Of a DNA stretch of 64,000 bases, positions 33,944-45,670 are shown one piece after another. The stretch spans positions 1,141,384 through 1,205,383 of the forward strand of contig NZ_FXEH01000005.1 of NCBI RefSeq assembly GCF_900176565.1, in the 5' to 3' direction. The notes under the pieces are model-generated. The model had not been told where the DNA came from. It saw nothing but the letters and a program-made list of their open reading frames with translations, and ran no database searches. Origin of the DNA: Thalassobacillus devorans (GTDB taxonomy: Bacteria; Bacillota; Bacilli; Bacillales; Halobacillaceae). Each line of letters starts with the position of its first letter. Position 1 is the first letter of the stretch. The translations under genes and the position numbers were made by a program.

Positions 33944-35389
33944 TTATTTAGATACATATTTCAAAGGGTCTACCGGTGAGCCATTTTTATGCACTTCAAA
34001 GTGAAGGTGCTCACCCGTGGAATTCCCGGTATTTCCCATTACGCCTATTTTGTCACCGGCAGCTACCTTGTCACCGACACTTACGCTGATGGAACTTAAG
34101 TGAGAGTATGTCGTCTTATACCCATTTTTATGATCGATTTCGACTTTATTCCCATACCCTCCACTATTGAACTGGGCATAGGTGACTTCGCCGCCATCAG
34201 CAGCTTTGATTGTCTTGTCGCTGACTCCGGCGATATCAATGCCGTTATGGGCTTTTCCCCAGCGTTGTCCCATCTTACTGGTGATGGTTCCCCCTACTGC
34301 CGGCCAGGTAAACTTGCCGTCTCCTGTAGCAGGTTTCTCTTTTGTACCTTTGAGGATGATCTCTTTCTTCGGTTCTTCTACTGTTTTTTCATCCAGTTTC
34401 TCTGTTTCGGTTGTTTCTCCATTCACCTTCGTAACGGCATAATGGATTTCTTTCGTACCATCAGAGCCCTTCTGCTCTACTTTTGTTTCGCCTTTATAAA
34501 GCTCATCTGTATTCTTAGTTTCTGTCTCATATGCGATTTTCGCTTCCTTGATTTCTTCTTCTTTCACGATAACGTCCACATAAGACTCCATTTCAGTTAC
34601 GGTAACTTTGTCATCTTCTTTAAGATCATCGTTGTTTTCAATCTCATCGTTAAGCTTGAAAAATTCATCTTCCGTCATATCATATTTTTCAATGATTTCA
34701 CTGATGGTTTCTCCGTCCTTCACCGTGTGGTCTTTTTCAACTTCTTTTCCAGACTTCAGTAGATCCACCGCTTCTTCTACCGTGGAAACTTCTTCAGGAT
34801 CTATTGTATTCTTGTTAAAAGACACATCTTCTGATAACGATACATCTACTACAGCTGGACCATCGGATTGTTTTTCAATAATTTCTTCTTTTTCCATGTT
34901 TAACTCTGCTTTATCCAGGGAAGATTCATCTGTGTATTCCAATTTCAACTGATGGACGACATCTTCCGCAGCTTCCTTGTCGGGTAGGTTAGCGACTGTT
35001 TCACCGTCTATTTCTACCGTGTACACTTCTGCTTGTACATCAAGTTCATTCTCAATTTCGTCTGTCACTTGATCATTATCATTGGACGGTTCAAATAACT
35101 TTTCTTCCACAAAATTAATTTCATCCGATGTGGTAAGATTCATATTTTCATATTTTTCTTGCGCTTCATCGATACGATCATCGATGACTTGTTCAACCAT
35201 TTCCTTATCATCAACAGCACCTATGTAGTCTTCTCCTACATACACATGATAAACAGTGGAGAGTTCACCTTCCGCCTGGACCGCAGGATGGACTAAAACC
35301 ACCGTACTGAACAGGAAGGTAAGCATTAATTTTTTCCAAAAACCCGTATTTCCTGACGACTGTTTCCCTCTGAAAAGTGTTTCCCTCAC
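33944..35389 (-). CDS. Secreted peptidoglycan endopeptidase: LysM, G5 and M23 domains
   Basis: 481 residues. After an N-terminal hydrophobic export segment (LTFLFSTVVLVHPAVQAEG) and a long acidic region (about residues 40-215) come a LysM domain (HTVKDGETISEIIEKYDM), a G5 domain (VEQKGSDGTKEIHYAVTKVNG) and an M23 metallopeptidase. Its zinc ligands are in HNGIDI and HLHFEVH. It cuts peptide cross-links in peptidoglycan. It lies upstream of walR in the same direction, and such wall hydrolases are classic WalR targets. A WalR-like half site at 35502-35518 is suggestive. Confidence 0.93.
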   Translation of the reverse strand: MRETLFRGKQSSGNTGFWKKLMLTFLFSTVVLVHPAVQAEGELSTVYHVYVGEDYIGAVDDKEMVEQVIDDRIDEAQEKYENMNLTTSDEINFVEEKLFEPSNDNDQVTDEIENELDVQAEVYTVEIDGETVANLPDKEAAEDVVHQLKLEYTDESSLDKAELNMEKEEIIEKQSDGPAVVDVSLSEDVSFNKNTIDPEEVSTVEEAVDLLKSGKEVEKDHTVKDGETISEIIEKYDMTEDEFFKLNDEIENNDDLKEDDKVTVTEMESYVDVIVKEEEIKEAKIAYETETKNTDELYKGETKVEQKGSDGTKEIHYAVTKVNGETTETEKLDEKTVEEPKKEIILKGTKEKPATGDGKFTWPAVGGTITSKMGQRWGKAHNGIDIAGVSDKTIKAADGGEVTYAQFNSGGYGNKVEIDHKNGYKTTYSHLSSISVSVGDKVAAGDKIGVMGNTGNSTGEHLHFEVHKNGSPVDPLKYVSK

Positions 35390-35743
35390 TACGAAAATCC
35401 TCCCAAGTCATCTTTATCTCTATCTCTAATTTGCTTAATAATTTTGTCACTTCATCAATCTATCATAAGGTAGAAGGTTGTCGAAACAGGAAACCCGCAT
35501 TTGTAATACACTTATAATATCCATGGCAGATACCGGTAACATTAGCAAAATACGCTTTATTTGACAGTTTTTTTAAATACAGTGATATCAAGGGTTGAGG
35601 AGCAATTGTCCGAATATTTTTCAATATCATTACAACTTTATTTCAACACGTTAGAACTACTTGGCTTGTCGGTAATTTTGCGATATCCTTAGTATTTCTT
35701 ATACTTTAATCCTTTTTAATCAATTTCAATTTTTAAAGCGCAA
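35390..35743. other. Leader and promoter region of the M23 gene
   Basis: Gap without a gene. It holds repeat copy C (35651-35719) and, at 35502-35518, TGTAAT-N5-TATAAT, which is close to the WalR consensus TGTWAH-N5-TGTWAH (one mismatch). No other structure seen. Confidence 0.45.
35651..35719 (-). repeat. Dispersed hairpin element, copy C (diverged)
   Basis: Read on the minus strand: AAAGGATTAAAGTATAAGAAA, then ACTAAGG, ATATCGC and AAGCCAAGTAGTTCTAA. It aligns with copies A and B. Orientation is toward the M23 gene, as in the other two copies relative to their genes. Confidence 0.65.
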
Positions 35744-35775
35744 AAAAGAGGCCTGAACGTTTCAGACCTCTTCTT
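35744..35775 (-). terminator. Terminator of tRNA-Phe
   Basis: GAGG(T)CTGAA / TTCAG(G)CCTC stem followed on the minus strand by T6, directly after the tRNA. Confidence 0.88.
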
Positions 35776-35780
35776 CGCAG

Positions 35781-35853
<73 letters not shown>

Positions 35854-36105
35854 ATAATAGTAATTAGATTATTAGTTTCTCTTTGATCACATATCTGTGT
35901 TCTTCGTACAACTCGTTTGGATGGGGTTCTGGTCACGCTTATGGCGATGTTACGGCTTCATACCAAGCAGTAATATGCAGTAGTGACTTATGAGTGACAA
36001 AACTCGCTTGCTTTCGACAACGTGGTTAATCGTATCATAATAATAGATAAAGTGGCAATAGTTTTTTTAGAAATTTGTTAAAAGAAAAAGAAGTGCTATA
36101 ACCAT
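35854..36105. other. Gap between tRNA-Phe and purA terminator
   Basis: Presumably contains the tRNA promoter. I see no convincing promoter hexamers, gene or repeat here. Confidence 0.4.
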
Positions 36106-36155
36106 AAAAAGAGAGAGTCGGGAAATCGAATGAAGTGACTTCCTGACTCTCTTCT
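36106..36155 (-). terminator. Terminator of purA
   Basis: AGAGAGTC(A)GGAA / TTCC(C)GACTCTCT stem with T5 on the minus strand. Confidence 0.88.
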
Positions 36156-36171
36156 CTATTTCCTAACACGA

Positions 36172-37506
<1,335 letters not shown>

Positions 37507-37552
37507 TTAGACACTCGTAAGTGTACCAATAGAAAAAGCATCCGTCAATCCA

Positions 37553-37595
37553 ATAACCGAACATTAAAATTGCATCGGATATATTCGTTCGTGAT
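37553..37595. promoter_or_regulatory. PurR operator (two PurBoxes) for purA
   Basis: ATAACCGAACATT at 37553-37565 matches the PurBox consensus AWWWCCGAACWWT exactly. A weaker inverted copy, ATTCGTTCGTGAT at 37583-37595, lies 17 bp away, the spacing known for PurR tandem sites. purA begins about 90 bp downstream on the minus strand. Confidence 0.8.
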
Positions 37596-37708
37596 TTTCC
37601 CATTGATAAACCAGGCATTCGACACTAGTCCGACCACTGGATATTCTTACCTCTATTTTATTAGTCGTATCGTCTGTTTTCTTGACGAAAAAATTCTGGG
37701 CAATATGT

Positions 37709-37742
37709 AAAAAAGGTAAGCACTGGTTGTGCTCACCTTTTC
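37709..37742 (-). terminator. Terminator of dnaB
   Basis: AAAGGTGAGCAC / GTGCTTACCTTTTTT stem on the minus strand, overlapping the region just past the dnaB stop. Confidence 0.9.
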
Positions 37743-37743
37743 A

Positions 37744-39102
37744 TCAGGCTGGTGGTATATCGCTTTCCTGGTAACGGTGATCGAGGTCGACGAACTTGTT
37801 GTATTGTTTTACAAAGGCAAGTTCGACCGTTCCGACCGGGCCGTTACGCTGCTTGGCAAGGATGATTTCGATATTATTATTCTCGGATTCTTGTTCATAG
37901 TAATCTTCCCGATACAGGAAGCCGACGATATCGGCATCCTGCTCGATACTTCCAGATTCCCGGAGGTCAGACATCATCGGACGCTTGTCCTGACGGGATT
38001 CCACACCCCGGGATAGCTGGGATAATGCGATCAATGGTACATTCAATTCCCGGGCTAACCCTTTTAAGGAACGGGAGATCTCGGAAACTTCCTGCTGCCT
38101 GTTTTCTTTGGAGTTGGCACTTCCCTGAATCAGCTGCAGGTAGTCGATCAGTATCATACCGAGCCCATTCTCCTGCTTTAAACGACGGCATTTGGAACGA
38201 ATATCACTGACACGGATTCCGGGTGTATCGTCAATATAGATACCAGCGTTAGAGAGACTTCCCATCGCCATCGTCAGCTTCCCCCAGTCTTCCGCTTCAA
38301 GACTGCCTGTGCGGAGCCTCTGGGCGTCGATATTGCCTTCCGCGCATAGCATACGGGAGACAAGCTGATCAGCCCCCATCTCTAGGCTGAAAATAGCTAC
38401 ATTTTCATCGGTGTTAATCGCGACATTCTGAGCAATATTCAATGCGAATGCAGTCTTACCCATCGAAGGACGGGCGGCGACAATGATTAAATCATTACGC
38501 TGGAAGCCAGAGGTGATTTTATCCAAATCACGATATCCTGTCGGAATACCGGTAACACCTTCTGAATTGTTGTGAAGCTGTTCAATATTGTCATAAACGT
38601 CAATCAAAACGTCTTTAATGTTCTTGAAGGCTCCGGAGTTTTTCCGCTGGGAAACATCCAGGATATTCTTCTCGGCATCATTCAGGACGCTATCGACATC
38701 TTCTTCGTCAGAATAACCGGTAGTAACGATATCGGTGGCTGTCTTGATCAGCCGCCTTAAGATAGCTTTTTCATCGACAATACGGGCATAGTATTCGATA
38801 TTAGCAGCTGTCGGAACGGAATTGGCCAGGTCACTTAGATAAGAGACGCCTCCGACTTCCTCCAGTACCTTCGCATTGGATAATGCCGTAGTTACAGTAA
38901 CAAGGTCAATCGGTTCTCCTCGGTCCGATAGTGTTAACATCACTTCAAAAACACGCTGATGGCTGGCCCGGTAAAAGTCATCAGGCAATAGTTTCTCTGC
39001 TGCGGTCGACATAGCTTCAGGCTCTAAAAAGATCGCACCGAGAACCGCCTGCTCGGCTTCAATATTATGAGGCGGGGTGCGATCATTCCAAAATTCACTC
39101 AC
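37744..39102 (-). CDS. dnaB: Replicative DNA helicase
   Basis: 452 residues from the GTG at 39102, 8 nt after GGGGAGG; earlier in-frame codons lack a site. The DnaB N-terminal domain (PPHNIEAEQAVLGAIFL) and the RecA-like domain with Walker A AARPSMGKTAFALN and Walker B IDYLQLI are intact; no intein is present. It unwinds DNA at the replication fork. It ends the gdpP-rplI-dnaB gene group (38-bp gap after rplI). Confidence 0.96.
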   Translation of the reverse strand: MSEFWNDRTPPHNIEAEQAVLGAIFLEPEAMSTAAEKLLPDDFYRASHQRVFEVMLTLSDRGEPIDLVTVTTALSNAKVLEEVGGVSYLSDLANSVPTAANIEYYARIVDEKAILRRLIKTATDIVTTGYSDEEDVDSVLNDAEKNILDVSQRKNSGAFKNIKDVLIDVYDNIEQLHNNSEGVTGIPTGYRDLDKITSGFQRNDLIIVAARPSMGKTAFALNIAQNVAINTDENVAIFSLEMGADQLVSRMLCAEGNIDAQRLRTGSLEAEDWGKLTMAMGSLSNAGIYIDDTPGIRVSDIRSKCRRLKQENGLGMILIDYLQLIQGSANSKENRQQEVSEISRSLKGLARELNVPLIALSQLSRGVESRQDKRPMMSDLRESGSIEQDADIVGFLYREDYYEQESENNNIEIILAKQRNGPVGTVELAFVKQYNKFVDLDHRYQESDIPPA

Positions 39103-39139
39103 TTGCTGTTCCTCCCCTTTAGAAGAAAAAAGGATGGCA

Positions 39140-39586
39140 TTATTGCTCTTCCACATGCACCTTGATCGTTCCTGTTACTTCCGGATGAAGTTTTACAGGT
39201 ACGTTCGTGTAGCCGAGGGTGCGAATTGGATTATCAAGCTCAATCTTACGTTTATCAATTTTGATTTTGTGGGTTTTTTTCAGTTCATCGGCAATTTGCT
39301 TGCTTGTGATTGAACCAAATAGACGGCCGCCATCACCGGATTTCGCTGTCAGTTTCACTTCAAGTCCGGCCAGTGTTTCTTTCAGCTTTTCAGCTTCTTC
39401 TAATTCTTGCTGTTCTAGTTGTTTTTCTTTATTTTTCTTAGCTTTGAGTTCTTTCATGTTACCTGGTGTCGCTTCTTTAGCCAGGTTATTTTTCAGCAGA
39501 TAGTTACGCGCGTAACCATCGGATACATTTTTAACTTCGCCTTTTTTCCCTTTACCTTTGACATCTTCTAAGAAAATGACCTTCAT
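39140..39586 (-). CDS. rplI: 50S ribosomal protein L9
   Basis: 148 residues: the N-terminal rRNA-binding domain ([19 protein letters not shown], with GYARNYLL), a long central helix, and the C-terminal domain ([16 protein letters not shown]). Its first base pairs overlap the gdpP stop (ATGA), so it is coupled to gdpP. Confidence 0.97.
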   Translation of the reverse strand: MKVIFLEDVKGKGKKGEVKNVSDGYARNYLLKNNLAKEATPGNMKELKAKKNKEKQLEQQELEEAEKLKETLAGLEVKLTAKSGDGGRLFGSITSKQIADELKKTHKIKIDKRKIELDNPIRTLGYTNVPVKLHPEVTGTIKVHVEEQ

Positions 39587-41559
39587 TCTGATGTTCCTCC
39601 TTCAAAGTATTCATCAATAATATCTTGTAACAATGCCTTTGCATCGTTTATGGTTGTATCTTCTAATTGGGTGGCGGCGTTCGTCAAATGCCCACCCCCG
39701 TTCATACGTTCCATGACCACCTGAACATTGACATCCCCAAGTGAACGCGCACTGATTCCGATGCGTCCATCTTTTCGTTCAGATATTACGAAGGAAGCTA
39801 CCACTCCACTCATCGTGAGTAGCGTGTCAGCGGCCTGGGCGATCAGTACAGGTCCGTAGGTCTCCCCTTCATTTCCTGTGGCTATAGCAACGCCATCCCG
39901 ATAAATCTCGGCACGTTCAATCAATTGACTGCGCCGTACATAAACGTTCAAATCCTCTTTCATGAACTTTTGAACAAGGATGGTATCCGCCCCTTTGGAA
40001 CGTAAATAAGAAGCAGCATCGAACGTTCTGGATCCTGTACGCAGGGTAAAGCTTTTCGTATCGACAATGATACCAGAAAGAAGTGCTGTCGCTTCCAGCA
40101 TCGAAAGCTTCAGCTTCTTCGGCTGGTATTCTAATAATTCCGTGACCAATTCTGCCGTGGATGATGCATAAGGTTCCATATAGACTAGTGTCGGATCGGA
40201 TATAAACTCTTCAGCACGACGGTGGTGATCGATCACTACGACGTGCTCTGTCTTGCTTAACAGCTTTTCTTCCACCACCATGGAGGGCTTATGCGTATCA
40301 ACAACGACCAGCAGCGTTTCGGTATTGACCATATCCAAAGCATCTTCCCGTGAAATGAAATGAGACCATAGTTCGTCGTCTTCTCTCACTTCATCGATCA
40401 TTTTATCAACGCCTGTATCGATTTCATCTTCATCCATGACGATAAAACCTTCTTTTTCATTAGCCTGGGCGATTTTCAGAATACCAATAGCGGCTCCGAC
40501 AGCATCCATATCCGGAGCTTTATGACCCATAATTAAAACACGGTCGCTTTCCTTAACCAACTCTTTCAACGCATGAGAAATGACTCTTGCACGTACACGT
40601 GTGCGTTTTTCCATTGGATTCGTTTTTCCGCCATAGAAGCGGACTTTCCCGGTATCATCTTTAATGGCAACCTGATCGCCGCCCCTGCCGAGTGCAAGGT
40701 CAAGACTGGACTGTGCCAGCTCCCCAAGTTCCGGAAGGCTGACAGGTCCCACACCGATGCCATAACTCAACGTTAATGGGACGTTCTGGTTGGATATCAG
40801 CTCACGGACTTCATCTAATATTTCAAATTTCGATTTCTCTAACTGATTGAGGATTTCCTGATTCATGACGGCCAGGAAGCGTTCCTGCGAAGTTCTTTTC
40901 AAATAAATCCCATATTCGTTTGACCATTTATTCAAAATGGACGTCACTTGGGAGTTGAGATGACTCTTGGCTGTATCATCCATGCCCTGGGTGATTTCCT
41001 CATAGTTATCCAGGAAAATAATCGACAGTACCGTCTGTTCATTGTGATATAAATGCTGGATTTCTGACTGTTTGGTCCGGTCAAACAGGTATAAAAGCCG
41101 TTCGTCTTTTTTGATGAAAGTCTGGAACTCGTAATCACCAATTTGGATCCAGGCTTCATTTTTATCCTCTTTGATACAAGTAACCAACTCCTCGGATAAA
41201 TCCTGCAATGATTGACCCACCAATGTTTCTTCATCCCCGGAAAAATCATTCATATAGGGATTTGTCCACTCGACGCGGTAGTCTTCACTAAACAGCACAA
41301 TCCCGATCGGCATCTCTAATAACGCTTCCTCTCCGACTTTTTTGACCCGATAGGAAAGCGTAGTAATATATTCCTCGGTTTCGTGAAGCATCGTCTGTTC
41401 GGCACGCACTGTATAATAGATAGATGCCGTAAGCAGTAATGTCATCAACAGACCGAGCGTCCATTCGTAATACCAAATGAAAGCAAGCAGGACGATGGAC
41501 AACAAATAAATGATCCAAAAGTGTCTGCTTATCTTTGGTTTTTTAGCAAATTTCGTCAT
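39583..41559 (-). CDS. gdpP: Cyclic-di-AMP phosphodiesterase GdpP
   Basis: 658 residues. Two N-terminal transmembrane helices, a PAS domain ([17 protein letters not shown]), a degenerate GGDEF domain (about residues 175-300), and a DHH-DHHA1 catalytic unit: [26 protein letters not shown] and the [11 protein letters not shown] motif. It cleaves c-di-AMP and so tunes potassium, osmotic and wall balance. The start follows AGGAGC by 8 nt. Coupled to rplI. Confidence 0.96.
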   Translation of the reverse strand: MTKFAKKPKISRHFWIIYLLSIVLLAFIWYYEWTLGLLMTLLLTASIYYTVRAEQTMLHETEEYITTLSYRVKKVGEEALLEMPIGIVLFSEDYRVEWTNPYMNDFSGDEETLVGQSLQDLSEELVTCIKEDKNEAWIQIGDYEFQTFIKKDERLLYLFDRTKQSEIQHLYHNEQTVLSIIFLDNYEEITQGMDDTAKSHLNSQVTSILNKWSNEYGIYLKRTSQERFLAVMNQEILNQLEKSKFEILDEVRELISNQNVPLTLSYGIGVGPVSLPELGELAQSSLDLALGRGGDQVAIKDDTGKVRFYGGKTNPMEKRTRVRARVISHALKELVKESDRVLIMGHKAPDMDAVGAAIGILKIAQANEKEGFIVMDEDEIDTGVDKMIDEVREDDELWSHFISREDALDMVNTETLLVVVDTHKPSMVVEEKLLSKTEHVVVIDHHRRAEEFISDPTLVYMEPYASSTAELVTELLEYQPKKLKLSMLEATALLSGIIVDTKSFTLRTGSRTFDAASYLRSKGADTILVQKFMKEDLNVYVRRSQLIERAEIYRDGVAIATGNEGETYGPVLIAQAADTLLTMSGVVASFVISERKDGRIGISARSLGDVNVQVVMERMNGGGHLTNAATQLEDTTINDAKALLQDIIDEYFEGGTSE

Positions 41560-41592
41560 GAATGTCAGCTCCTACAATCAATATCCACGCAT

Positions 41593-42540
41593 TCATTTTT
41601 TGTTTTCTTTGAGACGGCTCCGTAACGAAAATCCTAAATCAATTATACCTAAGATTCTTACAAGATAAAGCAGAACTGTCGGTAAAAGGATCGTTAAAAT
41701 GATAGACAATACAGGGACTGCTTTTGACAGCTTTTTCACATGGGTATAGTAAAAGATAAACGCAAATCCCTGAAGCGCAATCAGTAAACCGGTCACAATG
41801 AAAACGTTAATAGCAGCAAGGTAAATCGTGCTGTTTGGATCGGTATTGATCCAGGTAAAGATCATACCAAAAAAGTAATACCATAAAATGGACGTTGGCA
41901 GCTTAAAATCTCTGAATTTAGCGAACTTCAAATCAGCCCTGTCCAGCCTGTTGATGATTTTGTAGCTGAGCAGCTGACTTATGAAAGCCATCACAAGCCC
42001 CATGATAGCAAACAGACTCGGAATGATATCCGGGAATTGCTTGAATTGTTCCTGCAGCGCCTGAATTTGTTCCTCTGTAGCTTCATTGTCGCCAGTGATG
42101 GTCTCCATCATTCCCTCAGTCATGGCAAATGATTCATCCATCATCGTATTGATTTCATCAATCCAATTGACTCCGAATAATAACTGGGTTACCAAAAACA
42201 CAGCAACGAGACCTAACAGAAAGCCGACCGAACCGATTGCCAGGGTTTCATAGGAAGTACGCCGTTTATACAGGGATATCCCGATAAACAGCCCCCCGAC
42301 CCCCGCCAGCAAGGTTAGCGGCAAAGAATAAATCGTCGCAGTCAGCAACGAAAGTATAATAGCAGCGAGCAGCATGAAGATACCTGGTTTGCCGCCGTGC
42401 CGATAACTATATAGAATAAAAGGAACGGGCAGTGTAAAAAATACCACGATTCCAAGAAACGGGACAAAAACGTTTATCAATAACAATATCAGATAAACAC
42501 CTGTCATTAAAGCCCCGTCTGTAATTTGTTTCGACCCCAT
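41593..42540 (-). CDS. yybS: YybS family membrane protein (DUF2232)
   Basis: 315 residues with about eight hydrophobic segments and a long polar loop rich in Glu and Gln at about residues 140-175 (MTEGMMETITGDNEATEEQI). The adjacent gdpP-rplI order matches B. subtilis yybS-yybT. Function unknown; DUF2232 proteins resemble membrane parts of ECF-type transporters. The start is uncertain among GTG 42555 and two adjacent ATG codons; 42540 is chosen for its spacing to AGGGGAA. Confidence 0.9.
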   Translation of the reverse strand: MGSKQITDGALMTGVYLILLLINVFVPFLGIVVFFTLPVPFILYSYRHGGKPGIFMLLAAIILSLLTATIYSLPLTLLAGVGGLFIGISLYKRRTSYETLAIGSVGFLLGLVAVFLVTQLLFGVNWIDEINTMMDESFAMTEGMMETITGDNEATEEQIQALQEQFKQFPDIIPSLFAIMGLVMAFISQLLSYKIINRLDRADLKFAKFRDFKLPTSILWYYFFGMIFTWINTDPNSTIYLAAINVFIVTGLLIALQGFAFIFYYTHVKKLSKAVPVLSIILTILLPTVLLYLVRILGIIDLGFSLRSRLKENKK

Positions 42541-42739
42541 CATTTCCCCTGACACTCCATTCTTTCTCTATAACAGATATATGCTTCGATTAATGCCTGT
42601 GTACCTCCTACCATTCTAACATGTTTCTTCTTGTTACAATAAGCAATTACATATATTGACTGCACGGATTCTCCGAATGGCTTTGCCGGGATGTTAATAG
42701 TTTGATAAGATAAGTCCAATACCAAATCCGAGGAGGCAA

Positions 42740-43558
42740 ATGATGCGGACCGATTATCATGTACATATGCACGAAACAGGCGAATTTTCCACCGATTATT
42801 TAAAAGAGTACCTGACTAAGGCAAAAAAAGAGGGAATCGAAGAGCTGGGGATCTCAGAACATGCCTATTTCTTCAAGGAAACGAAGGACATCATTTCCAA
42901 TCCATGGATCGATAACCGCCGCGGTCTTGATTTCAAAGATTATCAGGCTTTATTCGATGAAGCAGAAAAAGAAGGCTTACCTGTAAAAATGGGGATAGAA
43001 ATGGATTATACGCCAGGGAAAGAAGCAGAGATGAAAGCCTTTATCGATGCACACCCGTTCGATTACGTCATTGGTTCTGTCCACTGGATCGGTGATTGGG
43101 GAATTGATCTGGCAACATTTCGTGATGAATATGAAAAACGAGATATCAAAGAAGCTTACCGGCAATATTTTGACCAGGTCGTTACCCTGGCCGAATCGAA
43201 ACTGTTTGATTTTGTCGGCCATATCGACTTAATCAAAATCTTTTCTTATTGGCCGGATGATAAAGAATTTCTACATGAGCAATATGACCGTGCTGTAAAA
43301 GCACTTGCAGATTCCGGCACTTGTATTGAAATCAGCACTGCCGGTTTAAGAAAGCCGGTAGGAGAGATCTACCCGGACCCGGTGCTCTTGAAAAAGTGCT
43401 ATGAAGCAGGCGTAGGAATCGTATTGTGTTCTGACGCCCATAAGCCCGACCATATCGGATATGCCTATGATCAGTCAGTGGAACTTGCGCGCTCCGTCGG
43501 TTATGATAAGGTGCACGTATTTTCCCACCGCTCTTCGAAAACTGTTCCATTAGATTAA
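42740..43558 (+). CDS. PHP-domain histidinol-phosphatase-like protein
   Basis: 272 residues. PHP metal-binding motifs are visible: DYHVHMHETGEFS at the N-terminus, GISEHAYF, FVGHIDLIKIF and CSDAHKPDHIGYAY. It is likely histidinol phosphatase (HisJ/HisK type) or a related phosphoesterase. There are no other histidine genes in the window. GAGGAGG precedes two adjacent ATG codons (42740 and 42743); the second is slightly better spaced. Confidence 0.85.
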   Translation: MMRTDYHVHMHETGEFSTDYLKEYLTKAKKEGIEELGISEHAYFFKETKDIISNPWIDNRRGLDFKDYQALFDEAEKEGLPVKMGIEMDYTPGKEAEMKAFIDAHPFDYVIGSVHWIGDWGIDLATFRDEYEKRDIKEAYRQYFDQVVTLAESKLFDFVGHIDLIKIFSYWPDDKEFLHEQYDRAVKALADSGTCIEISTAGLRKPVGEIYPDPVLLKKCYEAGVGIVLCSDAHKPDHIGYAYDQSVELARSVGYDKVHVFSHRSSKTVPLD

Positions 43559-43563
43559 AAAAC

Positions 43564-43601
43564 AATCCCCACAGCTCGAGCATATTGCTCAGCTGTGGGG
43601 A
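43564..43601. terminator. Terminator between PHP and serA genes
   Basis: ATCCCCACAGCT / AGCTGTGGGGAT perfect 12-bp stem with T-rich flanks; serves both converging genes. Confidence 0.93.
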
Positions 43602-43606
43602 TATTT

Positions 43607-45193
43607 TTATAACTGTAAACTATGAACCTGACGGACTTCTTCCATCTGACTGATCTTTTCCGTGCAAGCTTCTTCTAATGGTTTATCGACCGTCAATACC
43701 ATTACCGCATGTCCACCAAGGTCTGTACGTCCCACCTGCATAGTGGCGATGTTGATTTGATCTTCCGCTAGTAAGTTACCTACTTTCCCGATTGCCCCTG
43801 GCTTATCGTGGTGACGGATGACAACCAGGTTACCAGCTGGCAGGACATCGACAGAGTATTGGTCGAGCTTGACGATTCGTGGCCCAAGCCCGTTCAGCAA
43901 TGTTCCGGATACCGAGCGTGTCTCCTCATTCGTTTGGATTTCTACTGTAATAAGATTCGTGAAACCTCGGGAATGGGTTGTTTTTTGTTCGTTAATGATG
44001 ATTCCACGTTCATCAGCAGCCATAAAAGCATTAACTTCATTGATTCGAGAACCTAAATGCAGACGCAGGATTCCTTTGATAGTGTTACGGGTCAACGGGT
44101 TGGTTTCATGATCGACCAACTCACCTGCATAATAAATATTGACCTTTTCTAAAACTCCTTTGGTTAAACGAGAAATAAATTGGCCAAGTTTTTCTGATAG
44201 TGTGAAGTAAGGAGAAAGCTGCTCCATCACTTCTTCAGAAACAGACGCGATATTCACCGGATTACGAGCATTACCCTCACGAAGGATATGAACGATATCT
44301 TTACTGACATCAACTGCAACATTTTCCTGGGCCTCAATTGTGCTGGCACCTAAATGGGGAGTAGCAATGACTTCATCCAATTCCAGCAGTCTATGACCAA
44401 TTGCAGGTTCTTCTTCAAATACGTCCAAAGCAGCACCGGCAATCTGTTTTTCAACAATTGCATCATAGAGAGCATCTTCATCAATAATTCCACCCCGGGA
44501 ACAGTTGATAATTCTTGCTGAAGGCTTCATCAGCTGGAAGGCTTCCCGATTAATCATATGTCTTGTTTCTTCCATCAAAGGTGTATGGAGCGTGATAAAG
44601 TCAGCTTTTTTCAGCACATCTTCTACGCTGCCGTAATCGACACCCATTTTTTCAGCTTTCTCTTTTGTGAGAAATGGATCATAGGCAATGACATTCATCC
44701 GCTGGCCTTTCGCACGACGTGCTACTTCTGCTCCAATCCGGCCAAGACCGATAATACCAAGAGTCTTATCTTTCAATTCAACACCAATCATCGCTTTTCG
44801 TTCCCATTTATCTTTACGTAACAGGTTATAAGCCTGAGGGATATTCCGTGCCAATGACATGAGCATTGCCATCGTATGCTCTGCAGCAGAAATGGTATTG
44901 CCATCTGGGGCATTGACGACGATAACTCCATGTTCGGTCGCTGCATCCAAATCGATATTATCGACCCCGACGCCTGCACGTCCGATCACTTTCAAATTTG
45001 GTGCTGCTTCGACAATTTCCCGGGAAATACGCGTTTGACTGCGGACAATCAATGCCTCCACAGTACTCACTTTTTCCAGCAATTCCTCATGTTCCATACC
45101 AGGTGTGTTGATGACCTCAATATCTTCTGCATTTTTCAAGGGGGTGAGGCCCTCTTCGCTAAGGGGGTCACAAATCAAGACACGAAAACTCAT
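43607..45193 (-). CDS. serA: D-3-phosphoglycerate dehydrogenase
   Basis: 528 residues, the long form. An NAD-binding Rossmann domain ([19 protein letters not shown]), with catalytic Arg/Glu/His in [13 protein letters not shown] and [12 protein letters not shown], is followed by an intervening domain and a C-terminal ACT domain ([20 protein letters not shown]) for serine feedback. It performs the first step of serine synthesis. It sits alone between the PHP gene and the rpsR terminator; no serA is found here in B. subtilis. Confidence 0.97.
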   Translation of the reverse strand: MSFRVLICDPLSEEGLTPLKNAEDIEVINTPGMEHEELLEKVSTVEALIVRSQTRISREIVEAAPNLKVIGRAGVGVDNIDLDAATEHGVIVVNAPDGNTISAAEHTMAMLMSLARNIPQAYNLLRKDKWERKAMIGVELKDKTLGIIGLGRIGAEVARRAKGQRMNVIAYDPFLTKEKAEKMGVDYGSVEDVLKKADFITLHTPLMEETRHMINREAFQLMKPSARIINCSRGGIIDEDALYDAIVEKQIAGAALDVFEEEPAIGHRLLELDEVIATPHLGASTIEAQENVAVDVSKDIVHILREGNARNPVNIASVSEEVMEQLSPYFTLSEKLGQFISRLTKGVLEKVNIYYAGELVDHETNPLTRNTIKGILRLHLGSRINEVNAFMAADERGIIINEQKTTHSRGFTNLITVEIQTNEETRSVSGTLLNGLGPRIVKLDQYSVDVLPAGNLVVIRHHDKPGAIGKVGNLLAEDQINIATMQVGRTDLGGHAVMVLTVDKPLEEACTEKISQMEEVRQVHSLQL

Positions 45194-45461
45194 TACCCTG
45201 TCTCCTTTCTACTCTATACCGGATTTCCTTCAGTAATTTCCATCACTAAAGTGAATAATATTTTCTATCCTAACAAACCCTCCCTATTTGTCAATCTATT
45301 CAAACAATTCCTCCTGCTTTCTAAGCGCTTTCATCGTTTCTGTTGCAACCTTTTACTTTTTTTAAGAGGCTTATTCAACAATAGGGCCGAATTGTGGAAG
45401 ACTCAGTTTCAAAATAGTGAGGGTTCTTTACTATAATAGCGTCAGGGGTGGCTGGGAAACT
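45194..45461. other. Promoter region of serA
   Basis: Stretch without a gene. Probably holds the serA promoter; no riboswitch, T-box or operator recognised. Confidence 0.4.
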
Positions 45462-45546
45462 ACTCGCTTTCCTGTGGGGAAGCTCACCGTACGCCCATGG
45501 AAAGCGAGTGATTTACCGGACCTCCCTGCCGTTACTACCGTAACGG
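45462..45546. repeat. Palindromic intergenic element
   Basis: Two perfect inverted repeats: ACTCGCTTTCC (45462-45472) with GGAAAGCGAGT (45499-45509), and CCGTTAC (45529-45535) with GTAACGG (45540-45546). The first arm resembles a family of CGCTTTCC-containing repeats common in Bacillaceae intergenic regions (from memory). Only one copy is in this window. Confidence 0.7.
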
Positions 45547-45619
45547 AAACAATTTATCTCGAAACTGAGCCTTCAAGAAAAGGGAGCTTATATGTAAAAA
45601 TCAATAATGAGATTGAAAT

Positions 45620-45662
45620 AAAAAACCTCTGACGGAAGGGTGGATCCTTCGGTCAGAGGTTT
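45620..45662 (-). terminator. Terminator of rpsF-ssb-rpsR
   Basis: AAAACCTCTGACGGAAGG / CCTTCGGTCAGAGGTTTT stem (one wobble or mismatched position) immediately after the rpsR stop; T-run on the minus strand. Confidence 0.92.
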
Positions 45663-45670
45663 TGTCAGGC

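Noticed and set aside
34100-34762. 220-residue hydrophobic frame opposite the M23 gene
   Set aside because: Antisense to an acidic/Lys-rich gene, which automatically yields Phe/Leu-rich translation; no ribosome site.
35924-36040. Possible regulatory RNA or repeat upstream of tRNA-Phe
   Set aside because: Looked for stems and promoter hexamers but found nothing consistent.
45194-45440. T-box or serine-responsive leader for serA
   Set aside because: The serA leader is short and lacks T-box features such as the TGG-type antiterminator motif.
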